Positions 32,448 through 43,900 are shown, counted from the stretch's first letter. The stretch: 64,000 nt of DNA from Sphaerosporella brunnea (GCA_008704415.1 VXIS01000094.1:62001-126000); one strand, 5' to 3'. Numbers and translations: made by a program. Notes: generated by a model from the sequence alone, not told the origin.

Positions 32448-32884
32448 ATGGTCCGCTGCCTCCTCCTCCCCGTCATTGCGCTCTGCATTCTGGCCGTAGA
32501 AGCAGCACCGCAAGCAAAGAAGTCGTACTGCCACGCAGCTCCTGGGTGTATGTTCCCTCAGCCCTTTTGGAGAATTGCTTGTGCTAACCAATTCGCAACA
32601 TAGACTCTCCGGGATACGGCCTTCCTGTGCCAGTCCCTGAGTTTCCGGCTCCAATTCCTGAGCCCCCTGTGTTGGAGCCGCCGATCCCCGAGGCGCCAGT
32701 GCCCGAGCCAGAGCCGCCTATACCTCCGACGCCGGCACCAACCCCGACCACCACCACCACCACCACCAGCCCCACGGCCTCGGTGTGCACTCCCGACGGC
32801 GGACCGTGCGACTTATCAAACCCCGGAGCGTGCTGCGGACAGATATGCATGTCGGCATCGCCGGGTCCTACTTGTATCAGTTAG
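32448..32884 (+). CDS. Secreted Pro-rich protein with C-terminal knottin-like domain
   Basis: Two exons (32448-32547, 32604-32884) separated by a 56-nt intron (GTATGT ... GCTAAC ... TAG) encode 126 residues. Residues 1-20 are a signal peptide (MVRCLLLPVIALCILAVEAA). Residues 34-75 form a Pro/Glu/Val-rich linker of (E)PP-(I/V)-P(E/V) repeats, followed by a Thr run (TTTTTTT) that should be O-glycosylated. The C-terminal 33 residues hold six cysteines spaced C-x6-C-x7-CC-x3-C-x8-C, the arrangement of inhibitor-cystine-knot peptides. A seventh mature Cys (28) lies before the linker. The protein should be secreted. The role could be an effector, an antimicrobial or a cell-wall protein; nothing in the sequence decides. 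Start choice is supported by the signal peptide, and the intron restores the frame. Confidence 0.85.
32548..32603 (+). other. Intron of the secreted-protein gene
   Basis: 56 nt, donor GTATGT, branch-like GCTAAC 13 nt before the TAG acceptor. Phase 1; the split codon becomes TAC (Tyr). Confidence 0.8.
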
Positions 32885-35522
32885 CTGGAGAGATCTTCTC
32901 ACACGTTTGAATAATGGGATGGGAGCGGGGATGGTGGATTAATCGAAGCTTGTTTATGCCTGTATATTAGTCGACATGTCGACACCGCTCGAAACTCACT
33001 TATCATATCTCGTGAACCGCGCCACGGATTCAAAAAATTTCGGAAATAGAATCTACACCCCAAACTACGCCCTCTCAGTGGTTCTCGTCCCACGCACTCG
33101 TCTTTTGGCGATTGTTGGGTCGCTCTTTCCCCCTGAACACGGCTCATCACCTCGATCTAGTTATAGAGAGCTATGACAGGGATTCTGGACGCCCTCAGAA
33201 CTCACGGGCTTTTGGGCTTTGCTGCTGTAGGGTCAGAGGGTATTGCCGCTATATAGAATAGACTAGACGTTGGCTTCGTAGGCGCGGTCGTCGGGTGGGA
33301 TCATTGGGTGGGGTCGTCGGGTCGCGCGACATATCCCGTCACTCGACAATTACTAATCGAAATTCATTTTTTGAACTGTGCGCAGAACGCTACTCGGACT
33401 AGATGGCGGATACTCTGTGAGTTTCCTTATCTCCTTTCCTCATGGAACGAAGGTCCGACTAGTAAGCTTCGGCATAGAGGGACAAGCCTATGTTGACTTA
33501 TGCCATAGCCGCACGCAGCTAAATTCAACACGATTAAACTACAAAAAAAAAAAAAAAAAAAAAAAAAAGCAATAAACTAACATAGGAGGAGATTGATTTG
33601 GCTGCTTTCTCCCTCTCATTCTTGCTAATATGATCTAGAGGCCAATGGGATCGCTCTGGAAAATTAAGGGGGTCACTGCATCACCGAAAATCACTTGCAC
33701 CACCGAAAATCACTTGCACCATCAAGATTAGTTTTCCTTTATCTCCACGGATTTGCTACCGCACTGACTGGTACTTTAGTAACACACCAGATCGCTCAAC
33801 ACCGTCACCAAAAGAGTTCTCCATAGAATATCACTCGCTCTTAGTCATCCTTGCTGGCCACAGTTAATCATCCGTTTGGTCACCCGCTGTCACTCGCGCA
33901 TACTTGCCCATTCCGGCAGTTACTAGGAACAGCAGTTCCATACCTGAGCTGGGGCATTTTACTGTATTCGTTATCCGGACATGCTAATTGTATCCTCTCT
34001 CTGTTATGTAAGCTTTAGGACGCATGTTGCAAGAGGCGAGCTCCAGCGACGTCGGATATGATGCTCAGGCTCGGTAAAGCTCGGTGCTGTGTTACAATGC
34101 TGCCAACCAGGTTGTATTCTCACAACGCTGATTCAATGCTGTCAACCTTGGTCCTGTTTTGCATGGAAATCGCATTCGATTGTTGGTCGTCTTGGATGGT
34201 GAGTCACCATGCGTAGCGCTTGGGTGGAGCGGCCCGTGGGTTTTTGAAGGTCAAGTCGGTGGTGTCCCTGCGGGAGGGTGTATGAGCTGATAAGGTCAGG
34301 CGCTGGGCATTGCCCTCCGCATCTGTGGTTGAAGCCTCGTTGTCGTTGGTGCGCCGTTAGGGTGCGCCATTAGGGGACGTCGTTAGGAGACGTCGGTGAA
34401 GATGTCAGTGGCGGCGGGTTTTGAGATGGTTGCTGGATGCGGGCAGTCTGCTTTTCCTCTTCTTCATATACATATACATCTTGCCTACGACACTCGTCAT
34501 TTCCTTCGTGCCGAGTGACTCACCATACATCACTCGCCTAATACAAACCTGCCCCGCCGACGTCGCGCCTAGATGAGAAGTGAGTGGTTGAATGCTACGG
34601 CGGGGGCTTTGCAGCGGATTCCGGGAGTGCGAGGGACCAGCCTTTGTATCGAGGACGGATGGCTATTTGCCGAAGGATTGATCACTAATGTTGATTCTTG
34701 ATGTAGCAGAAAGAAAAAGGCCAGACTCTCGCTCTATTATGATGTGATCTGCCAGACCCCGGGCCGTCGCCTGTGGTGGGATTGCATTGACTTACGTACC
34801 CCCACGATGCCTCCCATAGTATCGCAGGAGAGATGTTACTACGCCAACCGCCGAATTATGGATTCGATTCGATTCAATAGGCAAGCGGCTGGCATCCGAT
34901 GTCCCGAACACATCACTTCCCTCACTCAGACTCCTTCCATCACTTCCCTTCCCACTCACCTACCCCACCCACTGCACCTGTCATCCGCTGGCAGAGCTGC
35001 GGTAGGCGTGACCGGCCACCGCTTCTGCCCCCCCCCTGTCTCTTGTCACGTCCTTGACCGCCTTCCAAAGGACCATTTGTTTGTATTCTCAAACAAGGTA
35101 AAGCCGTGCGTGCAAAGGCGAGTGACATTGCATGTTTGCGGGTGACATCCCATGTTTCCGTATAGTGTTGAGCTACGAGCAGACTTTGGGTTTTGGCATT
35201 GTCACGTCTCTGGGTTCCCTGTCAGGCTGTACGCCAGTCTTTTGGTGGTGCCGCGGCTATTTTGAGGGCTGTGGACCTGGGGGTGAGGCAAAAGTGCATA
35301 TTGACAGAGAGAACGGGCGAACACACTTTCAATCTCGGCAACACTGAAGTGCTACACCATCTACAACCACACACCATATCTTCACCGGCAGTTCGTCTTT
35401 TGCGGTTTCAGGTATACTGTCTGGATCGAAAGGAGTTTTGGCGTTAGCGTTGACAATAGGTTCCGCCCTCTCTCGCAACTGCCCCGCGGGACCGATCCAG
35501 TTACTGACCCACCCTAACTGGT
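32885..35522. other. Gene-poor interval with repeat fragments
   Basis: 33312-33410 is the second copy of the element described at 6791-7315. 33542-33568 is a pure A run of about 27. At 33675-33712 ACCGAAAATCACTTGCACC is directly duplicated. ATCACTCG or TCACTCG strings cluster at 33340, 33830, 33890 and 34530. Open frames (34744-35145) are not protein-like. Confidence 0.45.
33312..33410. repeat. Second copy of the 6.8-7.3 kb element end
   Basis: Direct match to 7204-7280 (CGCGCGACAYAT, CCCGTCACTCGACAATT, AAATTCA), followed at 33388-33410 by the exact inverse of the 23-mer at 6791-6813. This shows the right-hand end that the first copy has lost. Confidence 0.65.
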
Positions 35523-35816
35523 ATGATTCACGCAACAGGCATTATCTTCTCACTAAGTATGGCCATTGCTATCGCAAGCATGATGGGCATATTCATATCG
35601 ATATCCATTCAGCCAGCCGAAGCCCCACCCACCGCATATCCACCCTACATCATCGCTGGCATTTCCTGCCTGTTTAGTTCTCGGTTCCCAGAAGCCCACC
35701 ACGCCGACGCGCTGTTGCACGTCCTTCGGGTTGTCCAGCACACCCCCTCCGCCCCTCCCTCCCCGCATCCACTGCACCGCCTGCGGAGGCATCCCACCGT
35801 TTCCGATTGCTTGTAA
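35523..35816 (+). CDS. Small two-helix membrane protein candidate
   Basis: A 97-codon frame starting at an ATG. It has two hydrophobic segments: residues 5-30 (GIIFSLSMAIAIASMMGIFI) and about 42-54 (YIIAGISCLFSS). The C-terminus is His/Pro-rich. I do not recognise it, and the reverse strand overlaps the region near the broken kinase-like gene. Low confidence. Confidence 0.25.
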   Translation: MIHATGIIFSLSMAIAIASMMGIFISISIQPAEAPPTAYPPYIIAGISCLFSSRFPEAHHADALLHVLRVVQHTPSAPPSPHPLHRLRRHPTVSDCL

Positions 35817-35869
35817 AGATAGGAGCCTTGGAAGTAGCCCGTAGCTGCACCGCGTTGAAGTCGCCTGCC

Positions 35870-36417
35870 TCATTCGCACCCTACTCCTACCAGCCAGCGC
35901 CCCGCAAGCTCAGCCGGAATGAAATCTTCCGTCAGGAGTTGCGCGACCCAGTTTCCATGAAAGTTGTTGTGCGCGGTGGTGCTAGCGCGACCCAAGTCGA
36001 GCCACCACACGCCGTCGTTGCCGTCAATGAGGATATTCCTCGGCACCTCGTCCTCGTGGAGAACCCTGGTACCATGCGCACCGCGGCACCGACATCTGTC
36101 GCCTGTTCAGAGGCGCTCCGGAGCATCAAGGATCCCGGATGAACTCCAGCAGCAGGCCGTAGAGTGGCGTTTTTAGTTTCTTCAGGTGGTTGTTGAGCCT
36201 GGCGCGTTTGCAGAGGGTGAATGCTCATCGCGCCGTAGCAATAGGTTACCACGCGCCTGGCGGATGTAGAGTGTGGGAGGGAGAGGCCGTGGTGGACCAG
36301 CGAGCGGTAGGCGTTCGAGCTGTATTCGGCGGCGAATGGATCGGGGTATGTAGGAGGGTATAGATCGAACAGCTTAAGGATGCGGCAGGAGGTAGCGATG
36401 GTGATATCTACGGTCAA
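35870..36417 (-). pseudogene. Broken protein-kinase-like gene
   Basis: On the minus strand 36417 to about 36190 reads as the N-lobe/linker of a fungal kinase-like protein (AAEYSSNAYRSLVHHGLSLPHSTSARRVVTYCYG). In another frame, from about 36072 to the stop at 35870, it reads HGTRVLHEDEVPRNILIDGN and then WWLDLGRAS. This is the catalytic-loop pattern H-x-D-x4-R-N followed by a DFG-equivalent DLG. The two parts need at least one frameshift to join, and the glycine-rich loop and VAIK lysine are not seen. Similar single-domain kinase-like families are common in Pezizomycotina and often occur near repeats. Upstream frames (36423-36951, minus) may hold further decayed exons. Confidence 0.65.
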
Positions 36418-36419
36418 CT

Positions 36420-38100
36420 TCGTTAGCCAGGAAGAGAGGGCGGTTGGTGCCTGCGTGATTGTGATAGACCTTGGAGATAGGAGTGAGTGAATAAATCGGA
36501 CTCACCTTCCCGCCAGAGAGGGGCTGGCCAGGGTGGAGGTGGCAAGGTGTTTGGGTGCAAAGTCCTGGTATCCATGATCGAGCGTAGGCTGTTCATAAGC
36601 TCCAACGAGATAAGCCTAATGCCAAAAAACCGCCGATGGCGCAACCGTAACGAAGCCCTCAGTAATGCTGACATGCTCCGGTTCAATTCCGGTCAGTTTC
36701 CTCTCAGGTCCCCAAATTGGGTTGACCAGCAGGTTTTTTGTTGTTTTTTTATTTTTACTTTTCGTGGTCACCAACCTCAGTACAGGAATGGGCGAGTGAC
36801 AGTTCGCCATCAACTTCCTCTCCGCAAGAAACTGACAAGCGAGGCGATTCACTGTACGCAAGTAGGGGTATTTGATCGCCTCGTATTCAGCCCTCACCAC
36901 CGCCATCCTAGCCGGCTGGTTGGTCACGTATGCATACATATGACCATGCACAGGAGACGCTCAATCAACCTCTCCGACCGAATCTAACTCCCAACTTAAA
37001 GGACTGTCGAGCATTAGCAAGGGTATGGTAACGGACCCGAAAGTTGATCAACCTTTGTGCACCGTTCAATTCAAGACTCTAAGGACTGAGTCTTCCACCG
37101 CGCAGCCATGCCTACGCAGACTGGTGAGGCCTATTCGACCCGGCTTATTCAAGGCCGTGATACAAGGAATCAAAGAACCCCTCAGGGCCACCGCACAGGA
37201 AACACCGTACTGGTGGCGCATGACGTGAAGCGAGTCACTAGTTAGGTGTCTTTCGATCGCTCAGCCCTGTAATTGCTTGAGATAGTCCGTTTCCTCAAAC
37301 CAGCCGGAATCTTCATCTAATGAAATTAGGCATGGTCGCGCGTCGGAATGACAGATGCGGCGGCGACAGACGTGCTCCCTCACTGAGGAAGCACCTTTCG
37401 GGACCTCTCGGGGATTGATGGAGGTCAATGGGACGGCGGGGTGTTTGTCCGGTCTCCCTAGTGGAGACATCTCATGGCATATCCTCCCATCCTCCTGGCT
37501 GGATCAGAGCGCAATTCACATTGCATCTCCCAATATATTACTTTCTCTTCTCTCTTCTCTGGCTTCACTACTAATACCTCCTCCGCCGGTTATTCCATCA
37601 TAATCAACTGGCTGTGGCAGCGAGAGCCATGGAGCTGTGGGTGCGGCTACTTCACTTCAGCTGCACGTTTCAGCAGTCTGTGTGTATATCCAAGGAGGTG
37701 ATCAACGTCGTGTGGCAGACGGTGATGAGGCTAAGATATATAACCGACCAGTGGCCTGCTGGAGAGCCCCGACCGAATGACATTCGTGAAATCGCTCCAC
37801 TGCCCTCACCTTTGATGTTGAGGAGGACCGCGCAGATCACTCTATACATGTGTTTTAATTCACACCGCTATTTTCTATGTACCGGCTGCTTCATCGGCAG
37901 TCACCGATCGTCTAATTCTAACCCCGCCGAGTGCACGTGCATGTTAACCCTCTGACTGGTAACCCTAATGCTCGCCAAGAGGCCACGACCTTGACCTTTT
38001 GCCCCGAATAACCACTCCCAACCACACTCCCTTCAAGTTCCGACCTCAACATCTACCCCCTCAACATCCAACACCTACATCATCACGTCGTTTCCGCTCA
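36420..38100. other. Intergenic, no firm gene
   Basis: 37482-37525 (CCTCCTGGCTGGATCAGAGCGCA) resembles 56086-56115 (CCATCTGGCTGGATTAGAGCGCA), a short shared repeat. 37990-38101 is C/A-rich and is likely the leader of the HNH_2-like gene. Nothing else is recognised. Confidence 0.45.
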
Positions 38101-38101
38101 C

Positions 38102-39250
38102 ATGGCTTCAGCGGACGCCACTTCCCCAGCAGCACAGGCCCCGAACCCCAGCTCCGACCGGTATGCACACTTCTGGGGTGGCCGCAACGTGACAATCCAG
38201 TCTCTTCCGGACCCCCTCACCGGCGAAATCGAGAGCTGCGGGTTCTGCCAGCAGGTCACGCACTCCTTCCAGATCACCTTCGGGGTCCTATTCGAGATGT
38301 TGGCGGCCGTGTACCAGCTGGAACCGAACAAGGAGGCGCTCGGAATCCGCTACGTCCTGGCACAGCGTGAAAACGACTCACGCGCAACTGCGTTGTATAC
38401 CAAGGAGTGCACGGACGCCGTTCCGGCGGGGGCGTATTGGTTCTGCGAGTATCGCGACGGAATTGGTGGCCAACAGGTGGAGTGGCAGAACGGAAAGGCG
38501 GCGCAGGTCGTGCTGCTGGAGGAGGTCATCGCTGGATCCAGCTGTTGCATGCGCGGAGACGGTCTGCGCAGGTCCTCGCTCGAGTGCGAAGACACGCACC
38601 CGGAGAGAAGGATTTCGACGTTTGGAGGACAGATAGTCGGGCCCCAAGCCAGGTTCCGCTGGTTGGTTACGCAGAGGGACCCGCGTTGCATCCTCACCCA
38701 CTCCAACGGCCTTCCCGACTTCGGCATTGCTGCCGCGCAGCCCCGCTGGGCCGGCCCCGGCATCGATGCCGTGCACATCGTCCCCGTTTGCCGACCGGAT
38801 CAGTGGTCTCGATCGCTCAGGGCTGCAATCAGCCGCCAGCGGTTACTGCAGCGCACCGGCGACCAGGCCGCGCTCATCACTCAGAACTGTGCGGAGAACG
38901 GAATCATGTTGAGGTCCGACATGCGTTGCATGTTCGATTACTTCTTCTGGAGTGTGCACCCGAAGACGCTCACGGTTGTCGTCTTTGTCGACGTTCCCGA
39001 GTTGCACGCGTTTCACGGCAAGAAGTTGACCCCGGAAACCCTGATTGGTTTCCCGCCGAGAGAAGTGTGGGAGTGGCATTGGAACCAGGCAGTCGTTCGA
39101 TCTCTCAAGAAGAGAGCGGAGAGGGACAACAAGCCTGAGCCGGCTGATGGAGTGAACCTTGCCACCAGCGCCCCAGCCAACCCCGCTATGGGTGTACCGG
39201 CGCCTGACCCCAATGCCAATGATGCCAACCCCAACCCCCACGGCAACTAG
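38102..39250 (+). CDS. HNH_2-type nuclease-like protein
   Basis: A 382-residue protein without internal introns. The N-terminal 170 residues include a conserved-looking block (YAHFWGGRNVTIQSL ... FGVLFEMLAAVYQLEPNK) and two Cys pairs (CGFC, CC). The C-terminal half matches the fungal HNH_2 domain layout: RDPRCILT, then AVHIVPVC (His225), then NGIMLRSDMRCMFD (Asn266), then SVHPKTLTVVVF. In this family the last motif normally reads SDLHxLFD; here the His is Arg275, so nuclease chemistry may be impaired. The tail is Pro/Asn-rich. HNH_2 proteins are abundant in fungal genomes and mostly uncharacterised. The ATG at 38102 follows a CA-rich leader and is the first in frame. The downstream intron is described separately. 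Confidence 0.85.
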   Translation: MASADATSPAAQAPNPSSDRYAHFWGGRNVTIQSLPDPLTGEIESCGFCQQVTHSFQITFGVLFEMLAAVYQLEPNKEALGIRYVLAQRENDSRATALYTKECTDAVPAGAYWFCEYRDGIGGQQVEWQNGKAAQVVLLEEVIAGSSCCMRGDGLRRSSLECEDTHPERRISTFGGQIVGPQARFRWLVTQRDPRCILTHSNGLPDFGIAAAQPRWAGPGIDAVHIVPVCRPDQWSRSLRAAISRQRLLQRTGDQAALITQNCAENGIMLRSDMRCMFDYFFWSVHPKTLTVVVFVDVPELHAFHGKKLTPETLIGFPPREVWEWHWNQAVVRSLKKRAERDNKPEPADGVNLATSAPANPAMGVPAPDPNANDANPNPHGN

Positions 39251-39307
39251 TAAGCTCCACCCACACAGTCTGCCTCGTCTTATAACTAACACATCGAACG
39301 CATGTAG
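39250..39307 (+). other. Intron interrupting the stop codon of the HNH_2-like gene
   Basis: GTAAGC donor at 39250, TAACTAAC branch-like string at 39284-39291 and acceptor GTAG ending at 39307. Splicing removes the G of the TAG stop and the next exon begins with G, so TA^G is re-formed. The protein is the same spliced or unspliced. Confidence 0.65.
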
Positions 39308-39369
39308 GCCGTTTGTCTCCAAGGCCCAGTTTGAAAAAATCGGAGGAATGCTTTCGGTAGAATAGGGCC

Positions 39370-42300
39370 TGAGATTGGTGTTGCTGAAGACGGAACGATT
39401 TGATGCGCCTGGGGAATAGCAGTTCTTGTGGAATAATTGAAGAGACCCCATTATGTGAGCGGGTTTTTACGGCTGTCAATAACCATTGCGGAAGAGGATT
39501 ATACGTGCCAGTGCGTGCTTGTGAAAACGAATTGCAACCCGAATGATACAAGGCTTCACGCGGGTAGAAGATGGAGGACATCGTCCCCCCGGCCTGAAGC
39601 AATAGGGCCTCGGTGATCAGATCCCGAAATCGTCGCGCAAATGTATGACTAAACCCACAAACGGAGCATTCCAAACTGACCTGGAATATCCCTTCACGCA
39701 CGCTACCATGTGCAGGAACTCCCTCCGCGCCAGATAGCAACTTTCGCAGAAATAGCTCCGGCGTGGACGCTCCAGAACCCGCATTTTGAATCCGTGTCTA
39801 CGCATGGCCTAGGGAAATGGAACAGGCAACGGTGTAGGCTTTGCTTCCGCGTGGATCATCTACACATTTGTTGTCACACTGGGGTGACTAAGCGGTGATG
39901 ATTAAGCTTCGCACGTGACGGAGGCTACTTAGTTGCGTCCTACTGAGAGCTAAACTCTCGATCATCATCAATACATACTTCTTCACCAGCTTCTTACGCT
40001 TTCTCCCGTGACCCCCCTCGCCTCTTCAGCAAGGCTGGGTTCACATTTGTAGACTCCTTGCAGGCGGGGGCTTAGATACGACGTTAGTGGTTGGGATGCA
40101 TTGGGGCACTCTAACCAGCGAATCCATCTCTGCTACGTCTTCTCTAAATTTTCTATGTTATTCTCGCTGAACCTGAGCTTAATGCCGCGGCGTCAACCAA
40201 GTGCGTTTATTCTCACGCCTCGGCTCCGTGATGTGATATGATGATGACACTTCCGGCCGGGACCGAATACCAGTGAAAAACTTATTTATTTCAGTTTCTC
40301 ACCACCCCACGAAGTAGAAAGAAAAAAAGAAAAACAAGACTTTTCAATCGCAAGCCGACGGCCGGCGATTTGTGGTGGGTATGCCACTGCAACCGTAACA
40401 GGCAAGCCGTGGTGGTGGCGAAGATGCATCGATATCTTTGACGGACCCACAACAATCCGCGAAGTATCGAAAGGCGCCTGTGTGAACGTGACACCTAGAG
40501 TGGAGAACTGCCCATAAACACGCGGCATCTAGGTACACATATAGAAAGTGGATATGCCCTTGGCAGATCGACAACCTCATCTGTTCGCTTTGACCGGCGC
40601 GTGGTGGTAGAAGCATCCGGCGATTGTGGCATTGTGTCTGTCTGCGCTTCCGAGATTAGTGGTTATGTAGGAGGTGATCGAGAGGCACCGTGGGTTTCGG
40701 CTGTCGAGGTATTAGGTAATGTGTACCAGAAAAAAATAACCTTATACTTCCAGTGCCTGGCAATCGAAAACTCATTATCCTTTTACCCTTGAGATCAGCG
40801 GACACGCTTTTCTCCTCGAACAGACTACTTACTCATAACTAACATTACCATTCACTACGTTTCATTTATTTCTGGAAGTAATACTGAGTTAATGTTTAAA
40901 ACTGCAGTGAAAAACAAGGTTGTGCCAACACCGAGTGATACCGATAAGCACTCGTAAACATGTGATGTCACTCGCAAATACACAATCTCACTCGGCAGCC
41001 TGCTATCGGTGGAAACCGTCCCACCGACCCACACATGTTGAATCCGACACCGTGAGATGATACTAATGCTTTCATAAATCTGCGTAAGACCAGGCTTATA
41101 GCTTCGGCCATCTTGTTGCGTCGCCATGATAATTATAGCATTCATTAGCACAGACAGACCATCTAAGATTGGCCATTGCGGCAGGGATAGTATTCATCAT
41201 CCAGATACTGCCTACGAACCTTTTGTTGTCCAGGACCTCAGGCCCGAACTGCGAGCCCGAGCTCGCTGACCGGCCTAAGTTTGGGGTGAGAACAAACCGC
41301 GGCCCCAATCGCCCGCTTCGCACCTTCCTCGGAGATAAACACACTAAGCCGCGGCTCGTCACACTGTAGGATATTGACGTGACAAACAAAGCGGATTACT
41401 GCATATTATGCTAGAATACGAAAGTACGAGGTTCCGAGTGAGAGGACAAATGTGACCTGCAGGTACTATAGAAAAGAATATATTCGACGTGCTCAGCACC
41501 CATCTTCAATGTGTGTAGGCGATGCATGTACTATTCCTGCGGGCCAGCGCTTTTTTTTTTTTTTGTTAACCCTCACGTCCGCGAGATCACCGGTTTGTTC
41601 TCAAGTACACCCTCCAGATTACCAGACCTTTTCCCAGTCCAAATCTCTAATTACCATTACGCTTTTCAGTACGTACAAACGAAAACTACATATTTAGTGC
41701 TATCCACTCGCAGCGGTAGAGTACTAGACGTAAACCGAAGCGAATCGAATATCAAGAATTTTTACCGACAATGTGAGACCTCTCACCACCGCAAATTTTC
41801 CCATGAACCCCCACCATAATTCATACTCTAGCGGGCAGAGTGGGTGGTGCGACATCAGTAATCAGCGCTGTACGTACTCTACTCAAAATTCAGACTAAGT
41901 GTAGTGTAATTTTGCGAAAAATTTCCGGTAATCTGGGTGGTGTGCTTGTGTGAAGCGCCGAAATCCAGTGAATGCCAGGGGCCAAAAAGCGAGGTAAATT
42001 CTTCGGCCTGGTGGACATCAAGGAGGAAAATCAGATGTACGTGAAATGTATTGAATACCCGTGCCTTTCTTTACCTCTATTTGCATCTTATGGACACGTG
42101 CTAATGCCGGGCAAAGAAGTTTTCAAAGGAAATACCATCAACACCCCGCTCTAACCTTCCAGCATGACGAAAAGATGCCCACCTAAACGGTTTTGCTAGT
42201 GTATCCAACTCCGAGTCCCCAAGACTCTCTTCATAAGAACCTTTCCCACTCCTCTTTTCAGCTCCGAGTCCGATTCAGTATATCTAATGGCGACCTTCGT

Positions 42301-43594
42301 ACCTTCACAATTTCAGCACTCCTTCCCCGTAAAGAGCGATGCCGAATACTCTGTTTACCCAGCATCATAGCCCGTCACTCTAGCACGTAGCATCACGGAC
42401 GATCACTCTGGAGATGCTTGCGCAAGACAAGTCTCTGGCACTTCAGTGATTTCAGTTCCACGTTCCCTGGCCTACAATTCTGTGGAGTTGTTTGTTGGGT
42501 AGTGCCTGAGACAGGCCCAGCTGGCTGGCTGGCAGGAACGCCCTAGGTTAGGTTCTAGCTTTCAGGTCTGCTTAGACCTGCCGGCCTGTGAAGTGATGCC
42601 GGCAGTTAACTGTCGTTGACCGTGGGCTCTGGCTTAGGATAAAGGATCATTGAGCCACGATGGGTACCGAGAGAAGGCGAAGCGAAGGAAACAGAATCCT
42701 TTTCGTCGAGAAAAGTATTACCTCAACCACGCCTCCGAGAGAAGCAAGACTCCCGAAACCACCGAATAGCTACACCTAAGGCCTATAGCATCATTCAAAA
42801 CCACATCGACCGGTCGGAACGCCGACTGGCATAATGGCGTTTATCAGGAAGGACGTTGCGGGAACTGATAGAACAAAGACCCGTAGGTCACATCAACTTC
42901 CCCCGGAGTGCTTCCTCATTGAGGATGTACGTTGGGCTCTTCCGACTCTGGCGTATCTGTTCTCCGTTCTCCTTCCATATCCGTCAGGATTCCCGGCGAA
43001 CATTCCTTATTCCGTCAGACACTTGAAGTGAGGCGCAATGAGTTAGACTGCTGGGGTGACTCCGGCTTCTGTTAATATCTCGGTCTCTACACTCGCTCCG
43101 CGTCGTGCAATCACCGGTGGTTACATGCGCGCGTCTTTTTAAACCTAGACCTTCTTATGGCGGGAGTTTACCGATGACTCCTAGTAAGGAACCAGCTGTC
43201 GGTGGTCAGTCAGCGAAGTGCGAGTGGTTTGGTCAGCAAAACACCCTCCTACTCGCGAACGCCCAGGTTTGAAGTCCTTTGCACGTTACCATAAACAAGT
43301 GTTGGTTGATGATGGAATGCACGTAGGGTTGCCACGAAATAGGGAAACAAAAGTTTCAATTGGTTCCACTAGTGTACCAAAACCATCCAATTTCCCCACG
43401 GTTTGAACACTACTGAGCAGATCATGTCAGATACTTCATGTACATATCCAGCTTCGACCACAGTGCGACATACCAGCCAGGTTTCCGTAAGTCCGGCGAT
43501 GAAAAGTGGTGCCACGTTGTTGTGACCGTCTCAAAAGCCCTGTGCCCGGTCAGCAGTCTTTCAAGGAACCTCTCAACGCGCGCTCCCTACCTCT
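39370..43594. other. Long interval without a firm gene
   Basis: No domain is recognised on either strand. TCACTCG or CGAGTGA strings recur (40930, 40964, 40980, 41437). 42515-42620 contains GCCCAGCTGGCTGGCTGGCAGG and the imperfect inverted repeat AGGTCTGCTTAGACCT, of unknown meaning. Confidence 0.45.
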
Positions 43595-43900
43595 TCAAGC
43601 AGCCGCGGCCTTCCTCGCATTCCTCGCGATCACCTTCTTACCATTCGCAGCGCCAGCCACGACCTGTACGGAGCCATTGCCCAGTATCTCGTCGGCATCA
43701 GCGTCGGAATACTCTGCCGGCTGCGCGCCAAGCACCATTCTGCCAGCAGCAGCCGCCTGCTTGTGGCGAAGACTGACGTCAACGATGTAGGTGACAGTCA
43801 GCGCGACGACGCAGCCGGTGAGGATCATCAGTGCGCAGGATGTCGTCTCCTCGGTGGTCCAGCGCGGAGCGGGAGGGGTTGAGTCGGAAAACCAGTTCAT
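43595..43900 (-). CDS. Small single-pass membrane protein
   Basis: A 101-codon frame with an ATG start. Residues 1-20 are polar and acidic (MNWFSDSTPPAPRWTTEETT); a single membrane helix follows (SCALMILTGCVVALTVTYIVDV), then basic RHK (positive-inside, suggesting C-terminus in the cytosol). The C-terminal half is Ala-rich with an acidic patch (EYSDADADEI) and a basic end (KKVIARNARK). The ordered composition and GC-rich third positions suggest real coding. I do not recognise the family. Upstream on the same strand a second hydrophobic frame ends at about 44133 (LLALMAFYASSIIVITIAAAAAALL), perhaps a second exon set of a neighbouring small gene. Confidence 0.5.
   Translation of the reverse strand: MNWFSDSTPPAPRWTTEETTSCALMILTGCVVALTVTYIVDVSLRHKQAAAAGRMVLGAQPAEYSDADADEILGNGSVQVVAGAANGKKVIARNARKAAAA

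Noticed and set aside
39186..39740. 184-codon minus-strand ORF
   Set aside because: Antisense to the 3' end of the HNH_2-like gene and its downstream intron; no protein-like signature.
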